Shown in pieces: positions 13,546 through 26,397 of a stretch of 64,000 nt of DNA. Under the pieces are notes generated by a model. That model was not told the DNA's origin, did no database searches, and was given only the letters and a program-made list of their open reading frames with translations. The DNA is from Dimorphilus gyrociliatus (lineage: Eukaryota > Annelida > Polychaeta > Dinophilidae): positions 739,777 through 803,776 of the forward strand of contig CAJFCJ010000024.1 in NCBI GenBank assembly GCA_904063045.1, in the 5' to 3' direction. Made by a program: the position numbers and the translations under genes. Every line of letters starts with the position of its first letter. Position 1 is the stretch's first letter.

Positions 13546-13785
13546 TTATACTGGTCTACTTACATTAAACTTAATCGTCTTTTAAAAGTTTTGTTTAAAC
13601 TGTCTCTATCTATGCTTTTAAAGCAATAATATAGAGAAGCCTGTTAGAAACAGCGCTTTTTTTTTCTAACAATTAGTCAATAGACAATTGTGGACAATAC
13701 AGAATAAAGAAGAAGTTAATGAATGTTTATATAAAAGCCATTAAAAATAGATATATTTTCCAACTTAAAAATACTCATCCTTTTT

Positions 13786-14097
13786 CTAACCTCTAACGCA
13801 AATACTTCTTTCCGTTGCGTACGAATTACTTCCCAAATTAGGTCTACACTCCAGACTTTTTTCACAAGGTGCTCTTAAACCGCAATATTCTCCTTCTTTT
13901 CTCCCACAAACTTTACAACAACTGCAGATATCTTGTGAAATCGGTTCGCAATCGTCCGGTAATTTTGGACAGCTCTCTGGCTGACATTTAGGTGCATCTG
14001 GACAAAAATATTGCCTGTACACGTCCTCATCCGACGAGTAAGCCGTAGCGGCGAAAAGAACGCCGAAATAGAAGAGAATAAGGATGCGCGGCGTCAT
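13786..14097 (-). CDS. Secreted single IGFBP-domain protein (perlustrin/SIBD-like)
   Basis: Intronless 103-aa frame. Residues 1–21 (MTPRILILFYFGVLFAATAYS) form a signal peptide. The mature part holds twelve cysteines in the IGFBP N-terminal pattern, with CSCCKVC standing for the usual GCGCCxxC motif, then GEYCGLRAPC and a final SICV. Small secreted proteins made of just this domain are known in arthropods and molluscs (SIBD-1, perlustrin); IGFBP N-domains bind insulin-like peptides, and some invertebrate members act in immunity or biomineral. There is no IGFBP C-terminal thyroglobulin domain. The strict 12-Cys count makes the family call firm; the ligand is unknown. Confidence 0.82.
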   Translation of the reverse strand: MTPRILILFYFGVLFAATAYSSDEDVYRQYFCPDAPKCQPESCPKLPDDCEPISQDICSCCKVCGRKEGEYCGLRAPCEKSLECRPNLGSNSYATERSICVRG

Positions 14098-16227
14098 TTC
14101 TCAGAATGATAGACGTTTCCTAACTAGGGGGCGCTTGGAGCACTGAATTATATTTCGACCATTCTTATAGTATTAATTATGGAGATCATCTCCTAAACAT
14201 TCTAACTATTCTAAATATAGTTTTATATTAACTAATCGTCGAATATCGCTTTTCGTCTTTTTACTATTTTTTGCGTTCCATATAAAGCTTTTTATTCTCT
14301 TTTTACAACTTTTCCTTTTCCGTTAATGAAGCAATATGAAGATAAACGAAGCCTCTTTAAGTTTAAAATATAACGTATTTAATATAAACTAGACATCTAA
14401 TAAGAAAATATTCTTGATAGCATTCTATTTTTATTATCGAAGATATTATCAACTTTCCTTCAGTAGATTCAAATCAGCAATAAAACCATTTTAGACCCTT
14501 TCTTGTTCGCATCCTAGAATCTTTCTTCTTACTCATCACTTTCAACCTTTCTTCTAGCGTGTGCGCTCTCCCAGCTCTCTCCCCCCTCATCTCTCTCTCT
14601 CTCTCTCTCTCACTCTCTCTTTGTCTGTCTCTTTCTGTTTCTATCGCTCTCCCCCTCTTTCCGTACGCTCCCCTATTATTTTTTCTCTTTTTCAATTAGA
14701 CTTTTTATACCTTAAAATTGCCTTATTTTAATTGCCTTAGTCTCTGCCTCTTCCCCTCTCCCCTTTTTTTTTATCTTCATATTTCTTGTTACCTTAATAT
14801 AGAAATTTTTCCCCCTTTGAGCCAAACCTTATAGGAATTTTCTGGTTGTAAAAGATAATAAAGATAATATGATAAGTACTCCCTTATAGGATAACAATGT
14901 ATTATAAATTAGAGGGATAGGTTTATGTGTTGCTCTCCAAGTTATAATTAATTTTATTCTTAGTCAAAATACAAACTACGCAATTGACTAAAGCGCCACA
15001 AAGTGTGAGCGAGCAAAAGAAATACCATAGATTAATTAAGGTTAAAAGACTTTTTTTATTGTATCGTGTATTCATTGAGCATATAGATAATGACTTATTA
15101 AAATATAAGGTATATCTTGGCTCTGTGTCGCTTATATAAAAAGCATAATCATGCACGTTTTATAGTCAATTAAATAAGATAATAATTAAGATATAAATTT
15201 ATGGAATCTATCTATTTGTATTAAAACATTATACATATTAATATATACAGTATAAAGAACATATAGTTCATATAGTTATATATTGATGCTCGATGGAGTT
15301 TCGTTGAATTATAAAGAGGAATGGTTTTGTGCGGTATTACAAAAAAGAGCAGTTTTTCAAACAATGAAATATAAAACCAAAAGAAGTTGCTTGTTTATTT
15401 AAAGAAAAGAAGAAAAAAAGTTATTAACACTAATTTACATAGAAACAATAGCCTTGCTACAATTAAAAAGACTCTAAAATTTCGGCTTAAGATAATGCTA
15501 AAAGTGTGACATATAAAGAAAAGTTAGTATGAACTACTTCTTTTGTATCACATGAGGTTACACACGTTATGTGTGTACGTTAGAGGGCAATAAGTTCGTT
15601 TATTGAAAGGTCACGGAATTTATTAATTATTAATCAGTGGGAGGCAGAGTGAAAGGAGTTTTTTTCCCTTAGATACTATTCTATGAAACTGGGGAGTTAA
15701 TAGAGCTGACATAGCGTTGGCTAATTTCTAAATTATTTCTTTACAAAATTTATAACGTCATGTACTGACCAATAATCGTTATATTCTTCCAACTAAACTA
15801 ACTAGAAATGAACAAGCTTTTCATATCTATTTACAGCGCATTGTATTTGAAATATACCATTTATAGATATTAATTATTCTACTCTTACCATTTATTATAT
15901 AAGCAAACCAGAAAAAATTCTCTTTTTTCCCTTTTATAAAACATTATAAAATGATTTCATTTCTTTTAATATGAACTTTTCTGCTACAACTTTCCAATTT
16001 CTTAAGACTAATTTCTTAGGTTATTTTGACGAGAATTGATATAGAAATATATTGAGAGACCTTACAAATATTTCTCTTTTATAGCTCCAATACTTTGAGT
16101 TATTAATACGAACGAAAATATATTTATATCAAAGAAATCAGTGTCAAAAAAAAGAGTTTGTAATGATATTTAACTAAACATACGTCATATTTCTTTGTTC
16201 GTATAGAGAATATAGTTCTATAATATA

Positions 16228-16261
<34 letters not shown>

Positions 16262-17506
16262 CATGTTCATATGTAGTATATACTGTATAAAATTTATATA
16301 CATGTATATAATCATGTATAAAAAAGATACATCTAGTCTGGTAATTAACTAGTTAATTTTAAATATCTATACTTTTAAGGTACTTTGCGTTAACTATGCC
16401 ATTTTTCAAATTAAATTAAGTTAAATGAACGTTCTGGTTTCAACGTAATTTTTTTCTTCCTTGAAGGTTTTAAAGTATATTGATTGTTACGAAAAATATG
16501 GAAGAAGAAGTATATTTCAAAGAGTAACTCAATTAAGTTGCTGTATGTAAAAGGAGGAACATTAGTACCTGTTTCTTTTGATACAATCTTTTTTCTATAA
16601 ACTCATTGTTAATATATTTAATATTTAGAATCTTAAGTAAAAAATAATATTTTAAGTGACGGTTGAAAAGCCTAATATCCATTTTTTATAAAATCGGACA
16701 AACGATTTAGTTTATCATGAGAATAATATAAAAAATAGATGACTTTTTTCTCTCTTCGTGTCTTTCAACCAATCTTTCTCTCTCTCTCTCTCTCTCTAAT
16801 GTCACAATCTTTTCCTCTCTCATATAGATCGTAAATTATCTTTTTTCTACTTTAATCTTTAAACAATAGTGATTTTATTTAAAAAATTGCGCCTTCTGTT
16901 AAGTTCTCTCTCCAAAAACAGCACACTCCAATGATACACCCACACATGTGTATGACCGCTTTATCTTTTACAAAGAAGAACTTAAACAATACTATAATAC
17001 GCATGAATGTTAAATAAAAGAAACTGATATAACTGACTAATTTATTAAAATATTAAATGCATGACTACTTAATTCATTAAAATAATGAATTATGTCCAAC
17101 GTTTAGGTAAATTTTTATAAATAAATATATACAATCTTAGTAAATATTTTATAACAATTTTTATGGTTTAAAATAACAGGATGACGCATACAAACTCTAT
17201 TCGGTTCTTAAGATACGTAAGACAAATATTTTGTAAATATTTGACATCTCTCTACTCTGAATACAAATTAAAAAAGAAGCAAAACTTTTATTTCAATAGG
17301 AGAGGAAAGGTTTCTTTTTTAAGTTTTATTAATTTAATAGCAATGAGGAATATTTTAATATCAATTTTTAAAGAATTTAAGACAAGCTGGAAGAGATAGT
17401 AGAAAGTAGGTAATACTTTTATATGTTTACTCCATGTAGATTCCTTTTCAAAATAGTAGAAAAGAGTCTTTTCATGAGATTTATATTTATATATCTATAA
17501 ATATAT
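14098..17506. other. Intergenic, 3.4 kb
   Basis: No supported gene. Contains CT-rich tracts at 14591–14620 and 16778–16797 and a (TA)n run at 16230–16261. The Arg/Glu-rich frame at 14474–14695 (−) is the translation of the CT tract and is not considered real. Frames at 14923–15156 (−), 16124–16315 (−) and 17181–17399 (+) lack any recognisable feature. Confidence 0.5.
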
Positions 17507-20500
17507 TCATTTAAAATATATGAAAAGGAAAAGTAACACTCCTATGAGAGCTATTGCTAATGTATTCAATAAATACTTTTCCCATTTCTTTTCTTTTAAG
17601 CGTTCCTTACGATCTTCTATTGTTTCTTTTTGAATTCTATTCGATGATTTAGGAAGTAAGCATAACTTGCTTAAAACAATTGCTGATGTTTTTCCTCTTT
17701 TCCCTCTAATGCTTTCCTCTTCTATCCCATTACCTTCATCCGAATTTTTCTCTGTAAATAATATCTCATCCTCTATCGGATCTTTATTTCTGTGGAAATA
17801 TGTTAATCCGTACAACTGCAAGATAGGTAAAAAGTATATTAGTTTTCTTATAGTTTTCTTGTTTTGGAGCCTTAATTTCTGTTATTAATTATTTAAAAAT
17901 TTCTTTCAACGAACGTGCTTCTTTTCTGGCTTTTCAGATAGTAATCCTATAATAGCGATAACAATTAGACCGAGTATTGTTTGAAATCCAGCAAAGTAGT
18001 AAGGATGGATTAGTCTAAGGAATCCTGGTCTAATATCAGCTTTTCCGCACCCAGGAGCATCGTAGATGGTGTCCAATGTAAATCTTATTAGTCCAAGGGT
18101 AGATGAGATGAAAATTGCCCAAAAGGCACCCTAAAGTAGAAAAAAAATAGAAATTGTACACTTAAGGTTAAGCCTGGAGTGAATATTAAACAAAAGTTAC
18201 CTGTTCGTTTGATCGTGTAAAGAACATAGCTCCAAGGAAGACAGCCGTCAATGGTGCGCCAAAATATCCAACAACTGTTAAAAGATACCTCACCATATGA
18301 CCTCCACTACTAAAGTTCATAATTGGTATCCATAAAGTTCCTATTATGGTTATAATGATCACAGATATTCTACCAGCAATAAGAAATTCCCTTTCGGATG
18401 CGTTTGATCGTATTCTCCCCCAAATATCTAAAGCTATCACTGTAGCTACGCTATTAAAAATAGATGTTACAGAACTAACGACAGCAGATAGCATTCCAGC
18501 CAGCATAAGACCACGAAGAAAACCTGAAGGGAGTATCGAAAATGCTATTTTCGGATAGGCGTAATTCGAACATCCCAGTGCCTGCCCACAAGCGTTTTTA
18601 CAAGCCTCAGGTGTTGAACATCCAATTATATCTTTAGAATGTAAAAGACGAATAATTATATTAAAAGTACATTTAATTATACTTACCAGGATATAATACT
18701 CTACTCATCATTCCCGGAATAATAATAAGAAGGAATGGTGAAAGTTTTAAAAAACCAGCCAGAATTGTTCCTCCCTTCGCATTACTAAGATTTTTAGCAG
18801 CCAACGCTCTTTGGACTATTATCTGATTCGAACACCAATAAAATAAACCACCAAATATAGTCCTAATCATTATAGCTCCAGCCGGAAATGGCGATTCTAG
18901 ATCTTTTCTATAAAGGCTTAACGAGTTTTTTGGAGGGATGGAACAAGAGTTAGTTAAATTGGAATAGCTTAAGTCAGTATATTTTCTATAAAGTTCTGAT
19001 ATACCACCAATCTTTCTTAAGCCAATAATAGCTGTAATAAAAGAGCCAGCAATCATAATTAGTACTTGAACGGTATCTGTGTAAATTACGCTTTTCAATC
19101 CACCTTTAAACACATAAAGATACATTCGTCAGTTTATGATATAAAACCATTGTATTAAATAAGTTACAACACCTATTACTGTATAAATCATCGAAACAAT
19201 CAAAATAAGAATTATCCAACCGTACATATTACCCCCCAAAGCAGATTGAAAGAATAAGCTTCCGCTAAGAAGATCAGCCTTTATGAGTAATACAAATATA
19301 TTGACACTAATAAGAAACATTTATTCTCCTAATATAATAAGAAACTGACTGGTAGGAATGCTACAGCACTGCTTATTAGGAAAATTAGACTTAACATTAA
19401 GCGTAACCGATTTCCTCCGTATCTCTTTGATAAGTATTCAGGTAGTGTAGACACCTATAAATAGTTAAATTAAGTAGTTGGATTAGAAATGAGATCACAA
19501 GTAGCTTTTATATATGATTTGATTTATGCTATTCTATTTATGTATTTTACCAACACTTGACATTATGTAAACTGGCATAAACACCCAGCCAAGAACCAGT
19601 AATAAAAGCGCTGCCTGTTTCAAATGTACATTACAGTGTGAATTGTCATGTGTTCAATCAATTCAATACAAACTATCCATTCAAATAATATTATTACTAT
19701 TCCTGTAGATGCTGCAGCTCCACCCATACCAATAAAATGTTCACTACTAATATTACTTCCAAAAAGTGAAAATGCCACCTATTATTTTTTAATTAATATT
19801 GATGATTAGTTTGCATTATTACCTATACAGTATATGAATTTCTATTGAACTTACCGCCCACCAAGGTAACTTTCGCCCCGCCAGAAAGTATCCTTGAACA
19901 TTTTTTTTATTTGATTTGAAGCTTGTCTGAAATAGAACACTATTAAATACGTTAAAAGTTCAAATATTATATTTTCCTATTCAAATACAATTTAACTGTT
20001 ATGTTTCGTAAGTTGAAGAAATTCTGCACCGTTCAATTCTATTTTTGAATTTATTACTATTTACATACATTATTACAGACATTCTAGATTAAACTATTCA
20101 ATTTTCCTTAAATTTCCAACTACAATTTACATATTTATCTCAATTTGTACCTTCTTTTTGTATAAATTAAATTTAAGTTATTAATATTTGTACTAATATT
20201 AATTAGAAATTAAAAACAATAAAGTTAAATAAATGAAAATACAAAGAAATGAAACAAACTATCGGTTATTTTCTTTTTCAAATATCTTCATTGTTTATAG
20301 TTAGTGTTATATTACATCTTTTTACTAGATACTTGTTTAGTATCATTGTTAAAATATACTGTTACTTATATATGCTATTATATATGTATTTATATATATA
20401 TATATATATTTAAGAATACTGTATACTATACCCATAAACAAACGCAAAATGTAATGATAAAATATCCAACAAGTGCTAAGTAATCCCCAATTAAAAATTC

Positions 20501-20512
20501 GGGTTTTTCCAT
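17507..20512 (-). CDS. SLC5-family sodium/solute symporter (SGLT-like)
   Basis: Multi-exon gene, about 640 aa, with the 14-TM SLC5 fold. Exons: 20512–20432 (MEKPEFLIGDYLALVGYF, first TM), 19926–19855 (QGYFLAGRKLPWWA), 19778–19674 (SLFGSNISSEHFIG), 19614–19555 (LGWVFMPVYI), one from 19454 (TLPEYLSKRYGGNR), one to 19173 (KADLLSG), 19103–18687 (VIYTDTVQVLIMIAGS), 18631–18201 (Cys-rich loop, then TSIFNS and ASEREFLIAGR), 18130–17915 and 17815–17507. The C-terminal helix (KKWEKYLLNTLAIAL) matches the last SGLT TM. The GCSTPEACKNACG loop favours SGLT over iodide or choline transporters. Substrate cannot be inferred. The junction near 19350–19306 is unresolved: exon 6 needs two carried-over bases and no GT supplies them, so a sequence error or odd site is possible. 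Confidence 0.88.
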
Positions 20513-21198
20513 TGTGAATTTGAATAGGAAGGTGACAAATTTGTGTCTGAATAACCTACCTAATGGTGGCGCAACTGAGGTATTTTTTGTTTATTTTTAA
20601 ATGAATTAGTACTTAAGTTTCTCAATGAATGTATACATTTTCAAATAGATATATGCTGAATAAACAATCTTTTGTCCAATATAAATACTATTCTTTTATT
20701 GTTTATTAATTTCTTATCTTAAACTTCTATTGTAAAAGTTAAGAATCTTCGTATATTACTTTACTATTCCCATGCTGTATATTCATACTTTTTCAAGCTT
20801 TTCCATGAAAAACTGTTTATTTTGTTTGAAAAGTGCAAAATATCAATCTATTCCAAATATGAACTATTATTATTTTCATAGTATTTTCTATTGCTATTTA
20901 TTTTTAAGTCAGTTTCTAGATTAAGTGTGAAAAGGAAAAAAGATTCTATTCCCGCTAGTTTTCTACTAACGCCACCTTCTAAGTTATTACTTCCGGTCTA
21001 TTTTAACCGGTAATCTTTTGGAAAAAAACTTCTACTAATTATACTAGAATTTTGGTCGGCTTTAAAGAATTGACTGATTAAAGAACTTATTTATTATTAA
21101 GTGAAAATTTAGTATAAATTAGCAAATAAGTAAACTTTGTGATCTATTGTAAGACGTAAAGAAGTCTACTTTTCGTGCAGAACGCTTTAATCGTAATC
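20513..21198. other. Divergent promoter region, SLC5 / ALADIN
   Basis: About 690 bp between two divergently transcribed start codons. It contains ACTTCCGGTC (ETS-type) at 20989–20998, about 200 nt before the ALADIN ATG, and TTGTG(7N)GTAA at 21137–21152, a relaxed form of the motif shared by other housekeeping genes here. Confidence 0.4.
20989..20998 (+). promoter_or_regulatory. ETS-like site ACTTCCGGTC upstream of ALADIN
   Basis: Matches the ACTTCCGG core of ETS/GABP sites common in housekeeping promoters. The identical 10-mer occurs upstream of NDUFS1 at 61348–61357. Confidence 0.4.
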
Positions 21199-23421
21199 AT
21201 GCAAGACCGTAAAACTGTTTCAATATGTTCACTTAAGCAATTTCCTCCTCCGGCCGGTGAAGACTATGTTACGATTTACGAAAAGGGTGGAAGTCTATTC
21301 CATGAGCCACTAGCAGAGGCAATTAATTATGGCAAAGTTAGTAAAAATAATCAATATTTACATCCAAAATTTCATATTCTCTCTTTGCAACAGAGTCTAC
21401 GTTTTCCTCAAGTTAATATCAGTCAAGAATTATCAAGACCATCAATGTCTAGAGAAAGTGCTAAAAGCGCCTTTCTAGACTGTGGAGGCAAACCTTCCCT
21501 GACGCAAATATGGTATTAGAAATTTGCATTTTAACACACGTACGATATGTTCTTTTTTTTTTTAGGCAAGAAGATGGCCTTCATGGAATCATTAGTTCAG
21601 TTCTTGAAGATCATCCGGAAAATTCCAGTAAAATAATATATTTTTCTATTGAATCAGTAAATTATTACCATTTTTCTGTTTTAGAATTGAAATCTTATAT
21701 TAAAAAATCTATAGAATGTCTTTTATCCTACATCTCAAATTCGCCGGTAAGACTTTAACATAAATGATATATTTTAACATTATGCATATTACTTTGTAGA
21801 TAGCAAATGATCGACTTTTGTCTAAAATATCTACAAATAACAATTGGAAAAGTGGCAGTGTTAGATGTTTAGATTGGCATACTTTCGCTGACAAACTTGC
21901 TATATGTTTTAAAGATGATACTATTAAAATATATTCCTGTCAGACAAAAGTTATATCTGTTACTCCTCTACTTAAACATAATAAGCAAGTAAATGTTTGT
22001 AAGATTGCTTGGCGTCCATACATCGCTTCCGTGCTTGCTGTTGGATGCGAAAATGGTATCCTTATTTGGAAAATAGATCCAACAAGTCTTGCCTCCAGAC
22101 CAACGAACATGGAACTCCTCGAAGGTCATAAACCCATTTGCGACATCGTTTGGCATCCATATGGAAATTTACTTGCTTCAGCGTCACCAATTGATAATTC
22201 TGTAATGGTATGGGACGTTGAATTAGGACGTCGAGAGCCTCTTAAAAGGTTTTTTAAATTAATATAATAGCTGAAAACTTTTTTCTATTTAACCTAATCT
22301 TTTCATTTAAAATCTAGATTTGGCGGTGGGGTATCGCTGTTAAGGTGGTCAGACGATGGATCAAGACTCCTATCATCTTATACTTCAAGCCTCTTCAGGT
22401 AAGATTCGATTGGACAAAAATAATTAATACCTTTAAATATTTGAAATGTAAAAAACAAATAGAATTAAAGATTTATCTTTAATCTACTGTATTTATATAG
22501 TAAAATGTTTGTCTATCTCACACTAATGATAGCCATTGTATAATGTATGTGTGTGTGTGTTGAATTATTATTGAAATCCCCATATAATAGGTTTTTTTTA
22601 TTTTTTTGTCCATCCAGAGTTTGGGATACGCAAACATGGCAATACGAAAAATGGAGTTTATCAGGAAGAGGAAGTATGACTGTAAGAAAATTTTAATGCT
22701 TTTTATATATACGTATATTAGAATGAACTGGAATAGTAATAGCTTGTTCTTTTTTTCAATATTAGGCAGCCTGCTGGAATAAAAATCGTTTAATTTTTGC
22801 TAATGATTCTCAACCGTATTTACATTGCATTGTGTTTCATAATGCTGAGAATTGTACTAGCGAAATAGGAAGTATGCAATGTATAGACGTTACTACTTGT
22901 ACAACAAATACAATGTCTGGTGAAGAAGTTCGAGTTGGTGGTATAGTTAGAGATATAAAATGGACAAGTGAAAGATTAGCAGTACTTTTTAGAGAGACTT
23001 CCTTTGTAGCCCTCTTTTCTACTTCAACTAGACCATCATTTAGTGTTCTTCCAATGTATGTATTATATTACTTTCATTTGAATGTTACGCCGTAGTATCT
23101 GATAAAATTAACATAATCATTAAATTACTCCTTTTTAGTGGTTTCGTTAGAGGACCAAATAATTCAATTCCTATGTTGATTGATTTAAAGTCAAATAGCG
23201 GAAAAGGAATTATTTTAACAATGGTATAAAAATATAAATACTTGTTTTTGAAGATTTTTGAATAACTTAGTTTATTCAAGTTTCTCTTTCTTTTTTTTTC
23301 ACAGATATGGAGTGAAGACACATTGACTTACATACCTCTTTGTACATCCACTGAAGAAAATACAATTTACGAATCGTTTACCGAATTTGAACCGTCTGCA
23401 ATTTATTCAACAGTTATGTAA
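21199..23421 (+). CDS. AAAS: ALADIN, WD-repeat nucleoporin
   Basis: Nine coding exons, phases consistent, 507 aa (human 546): 21199–21512, 21566–21627, 21685–21746, 21800–22248, 22318–22398, 22618–22681, 22766–23055, 23139–23223, 23305–23421. I start at ATG 21199; codons before it lack an ATG. Hallmarks: N-terminal CSLKQFPPP with VTIYE, then WD blades with SVRCLDWHTFADKLAICF, ASVLAVGCENGILIW, DPTSLASRP, LLASASPIDNSVMVWDVE, RFGGGVSLLRWSDDGSRLL, LFRVWDTQTW and the late FSVLPIGFVRGP. These are ALADIN-specific. The protein is a scaffold of the nuclear pore that binds NDC1; loss causes triple-A syndrome in people. The human Pro/Ser-rich C-terminus is shorter here. AATAAA at 23489 lies 68 nt after the stop. 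Confidence 0.96.
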
Positions 23422-23534
23422 AATAGTTATATGCCTAAGTTTTAGATAAAAATTTTACTACTCTAAAAGAAAGTTTCAGAAAGAGAAAAATAAAAGCTGC
23501 TGACGATGACAATTTATAATTTCATATCTTCAAA

Positions 23535-25332
23535 TTAGTTTCCTATTGTATGCTCAACTGATGCATAAGTATGTACACTGTTTGAATCATTGATTTCTCC
23601 TATCTTTTGACTTTCATTTTCATTACGCTTTCCCAAACGGATTTTTCTGACTTTCACCGGTTGTTCCAATTCTTGTTGAACTTCACACTCTATAGAATTT
23701 CTCTCCCAAACGTCATGATCCGAATCGGAGTCAAGGGGCTGGGGAACGAATGTTGGAGTAACCGCTCGTGGTGTCTTTTTTGCTTGATCTTCGAAAGTAA
23801 CCGATTTTTCAGGTTTTACAGTCCTATAAGTATTCATATAGTCTTTGAGGAAATATAAACTAGATAATCTAAACTCACGTCGTAGGTTGAAAAGGATTAT
23901 AATGTGGTAATGCTTTTTGTTCACGCTTTTTCCTTCGTATTTTCATGTTTTGCAACCTAACAGCAATACCCTTATCGGAACTATCTAATCCTTCATCCAA
24001 GTAATACTTTATATAGTATGAGCTGTTCAGTATAGAGCCAACGTGCTTTGTATAATTCTGAACTCTGCCATATTCCACATAATCCGGAATGCTAGATGAA
24101 AAGTAAATAATAATTTTGTTAATATTTAATTTAGATAAATTATAATATAGGCTTATTAAATACCTTCGATCCGGTCTGTACCTGTGAATTTTCTCGACTT
24201 TCTCTAGCGAAGTTGCCTCCTGCAAATATTTATACCTTCTTTAATTGTCTTGTTAAACAAATACTATTCAGTTGCATATAGGCTTAATAGTCATTGCCTC
24301 AAAATAAAAACACAGTGATAAGGGGTTATTTAACAAGCTATATTGAAAAATCTTAAGTAGGCGTGATAATTGACATTCGTATACTTAAAAAATGATCATA
24401 ATTAAAAAAAAAACAACAACAACAACAATAGAAGAATAAAAAATAGGCTTTTTGTTTTTTATTTCTTTTTTTCACCTCATTATTTTTTTACTAATGTTTC
24501 TTTTTCTCCAAAAATCAATTCTATTTAATTGTCTTTCTATGTTTCTAGAAATTATTTATTGACATTTATTTATTTATATTTTTATATTTTCATATAACAA
24601 TAGAAATATTCTAGTAGTTTTAAAATTTTTTATGAAAATATTCGTCTCTGGTCTACTATTAGAAATGGTTTGTATTAAACTCCGCCCCCTCAGTTTTAGT
24701 ACACCCACCTAAATAGATTTCTTTTTATTGTCTGTTAAAATCCGATTTTAAAAATTCTATGTATAATATCAATTATTTACTTACATATATTTTGTTAGCG
24801 GTTTCAATAAGTCTTCTCGCTTCTCCTCTACTCACGACTCTTCTTGAATTATCGATTAAAAGTGGATTGACAATTCTTGATCTCTTTGGTGATCTTTGTT
24901 TTTATTTTTTAATAAAAAAAAGGTGTGAAATTTTGTTATGTAAACGAATTATTCTCTTTCTTTATTACTTTGAACGACGAGATTTCGACCTAGGGAGTGT
25001 TACTCCTCCATCAACTAATTTTGTTTTAATAACTTTACAGGCCAATTCAAACGGTTCCTAGAAATTTACAAAAAGAATGATTCAATTATTGAATAGAACT
25101 TATTTATTTTATTATAAAAAGTAATATATAGAGAATTTCTATTGCATACCAATCTTGACTTTTGTCTGTATACTCCGTCCGGATCGAATTTCTTCTCTCT
25201 CCTTTCGCGATTCATATACGAATCTCTGTAGATAGACATAAATTGTAAAAGCAGGTTAATCTCTTGCTTCGTATAAGAGAATAATCCATTGTTAAAAACG
25301 TTAACATTAATCATCCCTTTGTTCTTATTCAT
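23535..25332 (-). CDS. Unrecognised conserved-looking protein, convergent with ALADIN
   Basis: Six exons join in phase: 25332–25150, 25057–24969, 24893–24785, 24219–24164, 24091–23879 and 23823–23535 (about 312 aa). I do not recognise the family. Visible features: an N-terminal Tyr/Arg-rich stretch (YRDSYMNRERREKKF), a short basic segment (PRSKSRRSKSPKRSR), a Tyr-rich central region (VEYGRVQNYTKHVG, YYIKYYLDEGLD), a KIRRKKREQK patch, and an acidic, Ser-rich tail. No signal peptide or membrane segment. The true N-terminus may lie in an exon starting at ATG 25422 (MFPNERIPTVSEFLNEKL, donor CT|GTAAGA), but its phase does not match the next exon. An X-box-like site sits upstream at 25712, so a ciliary role is possible. 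The 3' end is 113 nt from the ALADIN stop, tail to tail. Confidence 0.7.
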
Positions 25333-25422
25333 AAATACGTTATTAAATATGATATTATTAAAGTCTTACAGTTTTTCATTTAAAAATTCGCTGACAGTTG
25401 GTATTCGTTCGTTAGGAAACAT

Positions 25423-26397
25423 TTTGGAAAAATGATCGCATTCAAGTTACCAATGACGACGACACAGGCGCCGTCTACTAATAGTCTACCTGTGCTAGAT
25501 ATATTTTTTAAGAGAAATGTCCTATATATATATATATATATATGTAAATGAATTAACCGTTTTAATAATATCTGTAAAAAACAGTAGAAATAAAAGTTTA
25601 AACAGTAGCCTCTAAAGATGATACAATATGCAAATTTAGCATCGATTTTCATTGGAAAATTGGAATGAGCTTATATTAAAAATCGAAAGTATATCAATCG
25701 TAAAATTGATGGTTACCATGGAATTTTTTTTTACAAAATAACATATTGACGTATTATTACAATGAGTCTACATAGATATGCATGTGTATATGTGTTTACA
25801 AGATGCATTATGCATATACGTGTTTAGTACTCCTAAACAAAATAAATATTAAAAGTTTTTAATCTTCCTTATACTAAAAATAGTCTTAAACCAAGAAAAA
25901 TGAGACATTTTATCATCTAAATTCGTCTTTTATTTCTTTCCATTACTTTTTTTTAAAAAATAAAGAATAATTTCACATTTTGTTATATTACAAGAGTAAA
26001 GCAATATAAATATGATATTTTGCTTTATTAGATAATACAAATAAAATAGATATATTGTTATTATTATTTCTTAATCTTCAGCGGTTAGTTGTTTTTAAAT
26101 AATTAATGTATTTAAAAAAAATCCTTTCCTCACTTTAACTGCAATCTTTTTTTTCAATTAGTTTGCAGTATACTATAAATATATATATATATATATACTT
26201 TATATTTTTTAACAATGTATATATAATAATAATATTAAAGATTAATTAAGCATTTTTAAATGATGCTACTGTTATATTAGCATATTTTTCTTTTTCTATG
26301 AAATTCAAATGTGATGTTTTTTCTTCGGTTACGCAGAAAAAAAGGCTAAATAGTAGATGCATTTGTGAAAAAATTAGGCTATCCATAAAATATTCTA
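25423..26397. other. Intergenic, ~1 kb
   Basis: 5' flank of the unrecognised gene and 3' flank of TFG. AT-rich, with (TA)n runs near 25525 and 26180. The only notable site is the X-box-like sequence at 25712–25725. Confidence 0.5.
25712..25725 (-). promoter_or_regulatory. X-box-like (RFX) site
   Basis: On the − strand the sequence reads AATTCCATGGTAAC, matching 12 of 14 positions of the RFX X-box GTTNCCATGGNAAC with a perfect CCATGGTAAC half. It lies about 290 nt upstream of the possible first ATG (25422). RFX factors drive ciliary genes in animals; binding is inferred. Confidence 0.4.

Larger units (their letters stand above)
8121..13785. other. Gene-poor intergenic region, 5.7 kb
   Basis: No exon chain is supported on either strand. 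The 5' part (8.1–9.4 kb) probably holds the zinc-finger gene's 5' UTR and promoter: an acceptor (TTTGCAG) lies two bases before its ATG, implying a 5' UTR intron. E-boxes occur at 8808 and 8988, a GCGCCATATTT (YY1-like) at about 9257, and a locally CpG-rich patch at 9360–9480. From 9.7 to 13.8 kb it is plain AT-rich sequence with (TA)n tracts. Open frames at 9425–9628 (−), 10215–10469 (+), 11078–11392 (+) and 13051–13233 (−) show no family features or splice partners. Confidence 0.5.

Noticed and set aside
14474-14695. Arg/Glu-rich 73-codon frame (−)
   Set aside because: It is a read-through of the CT/GA simple repeat at 14591–14620.
25380-25652. 90-codon frame (−) across the first exon of the unrecognised gene
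   Set aside because: It runs in a different frame from the plausible MFPNERIPTVSEF exon and through a (TA)n tract.
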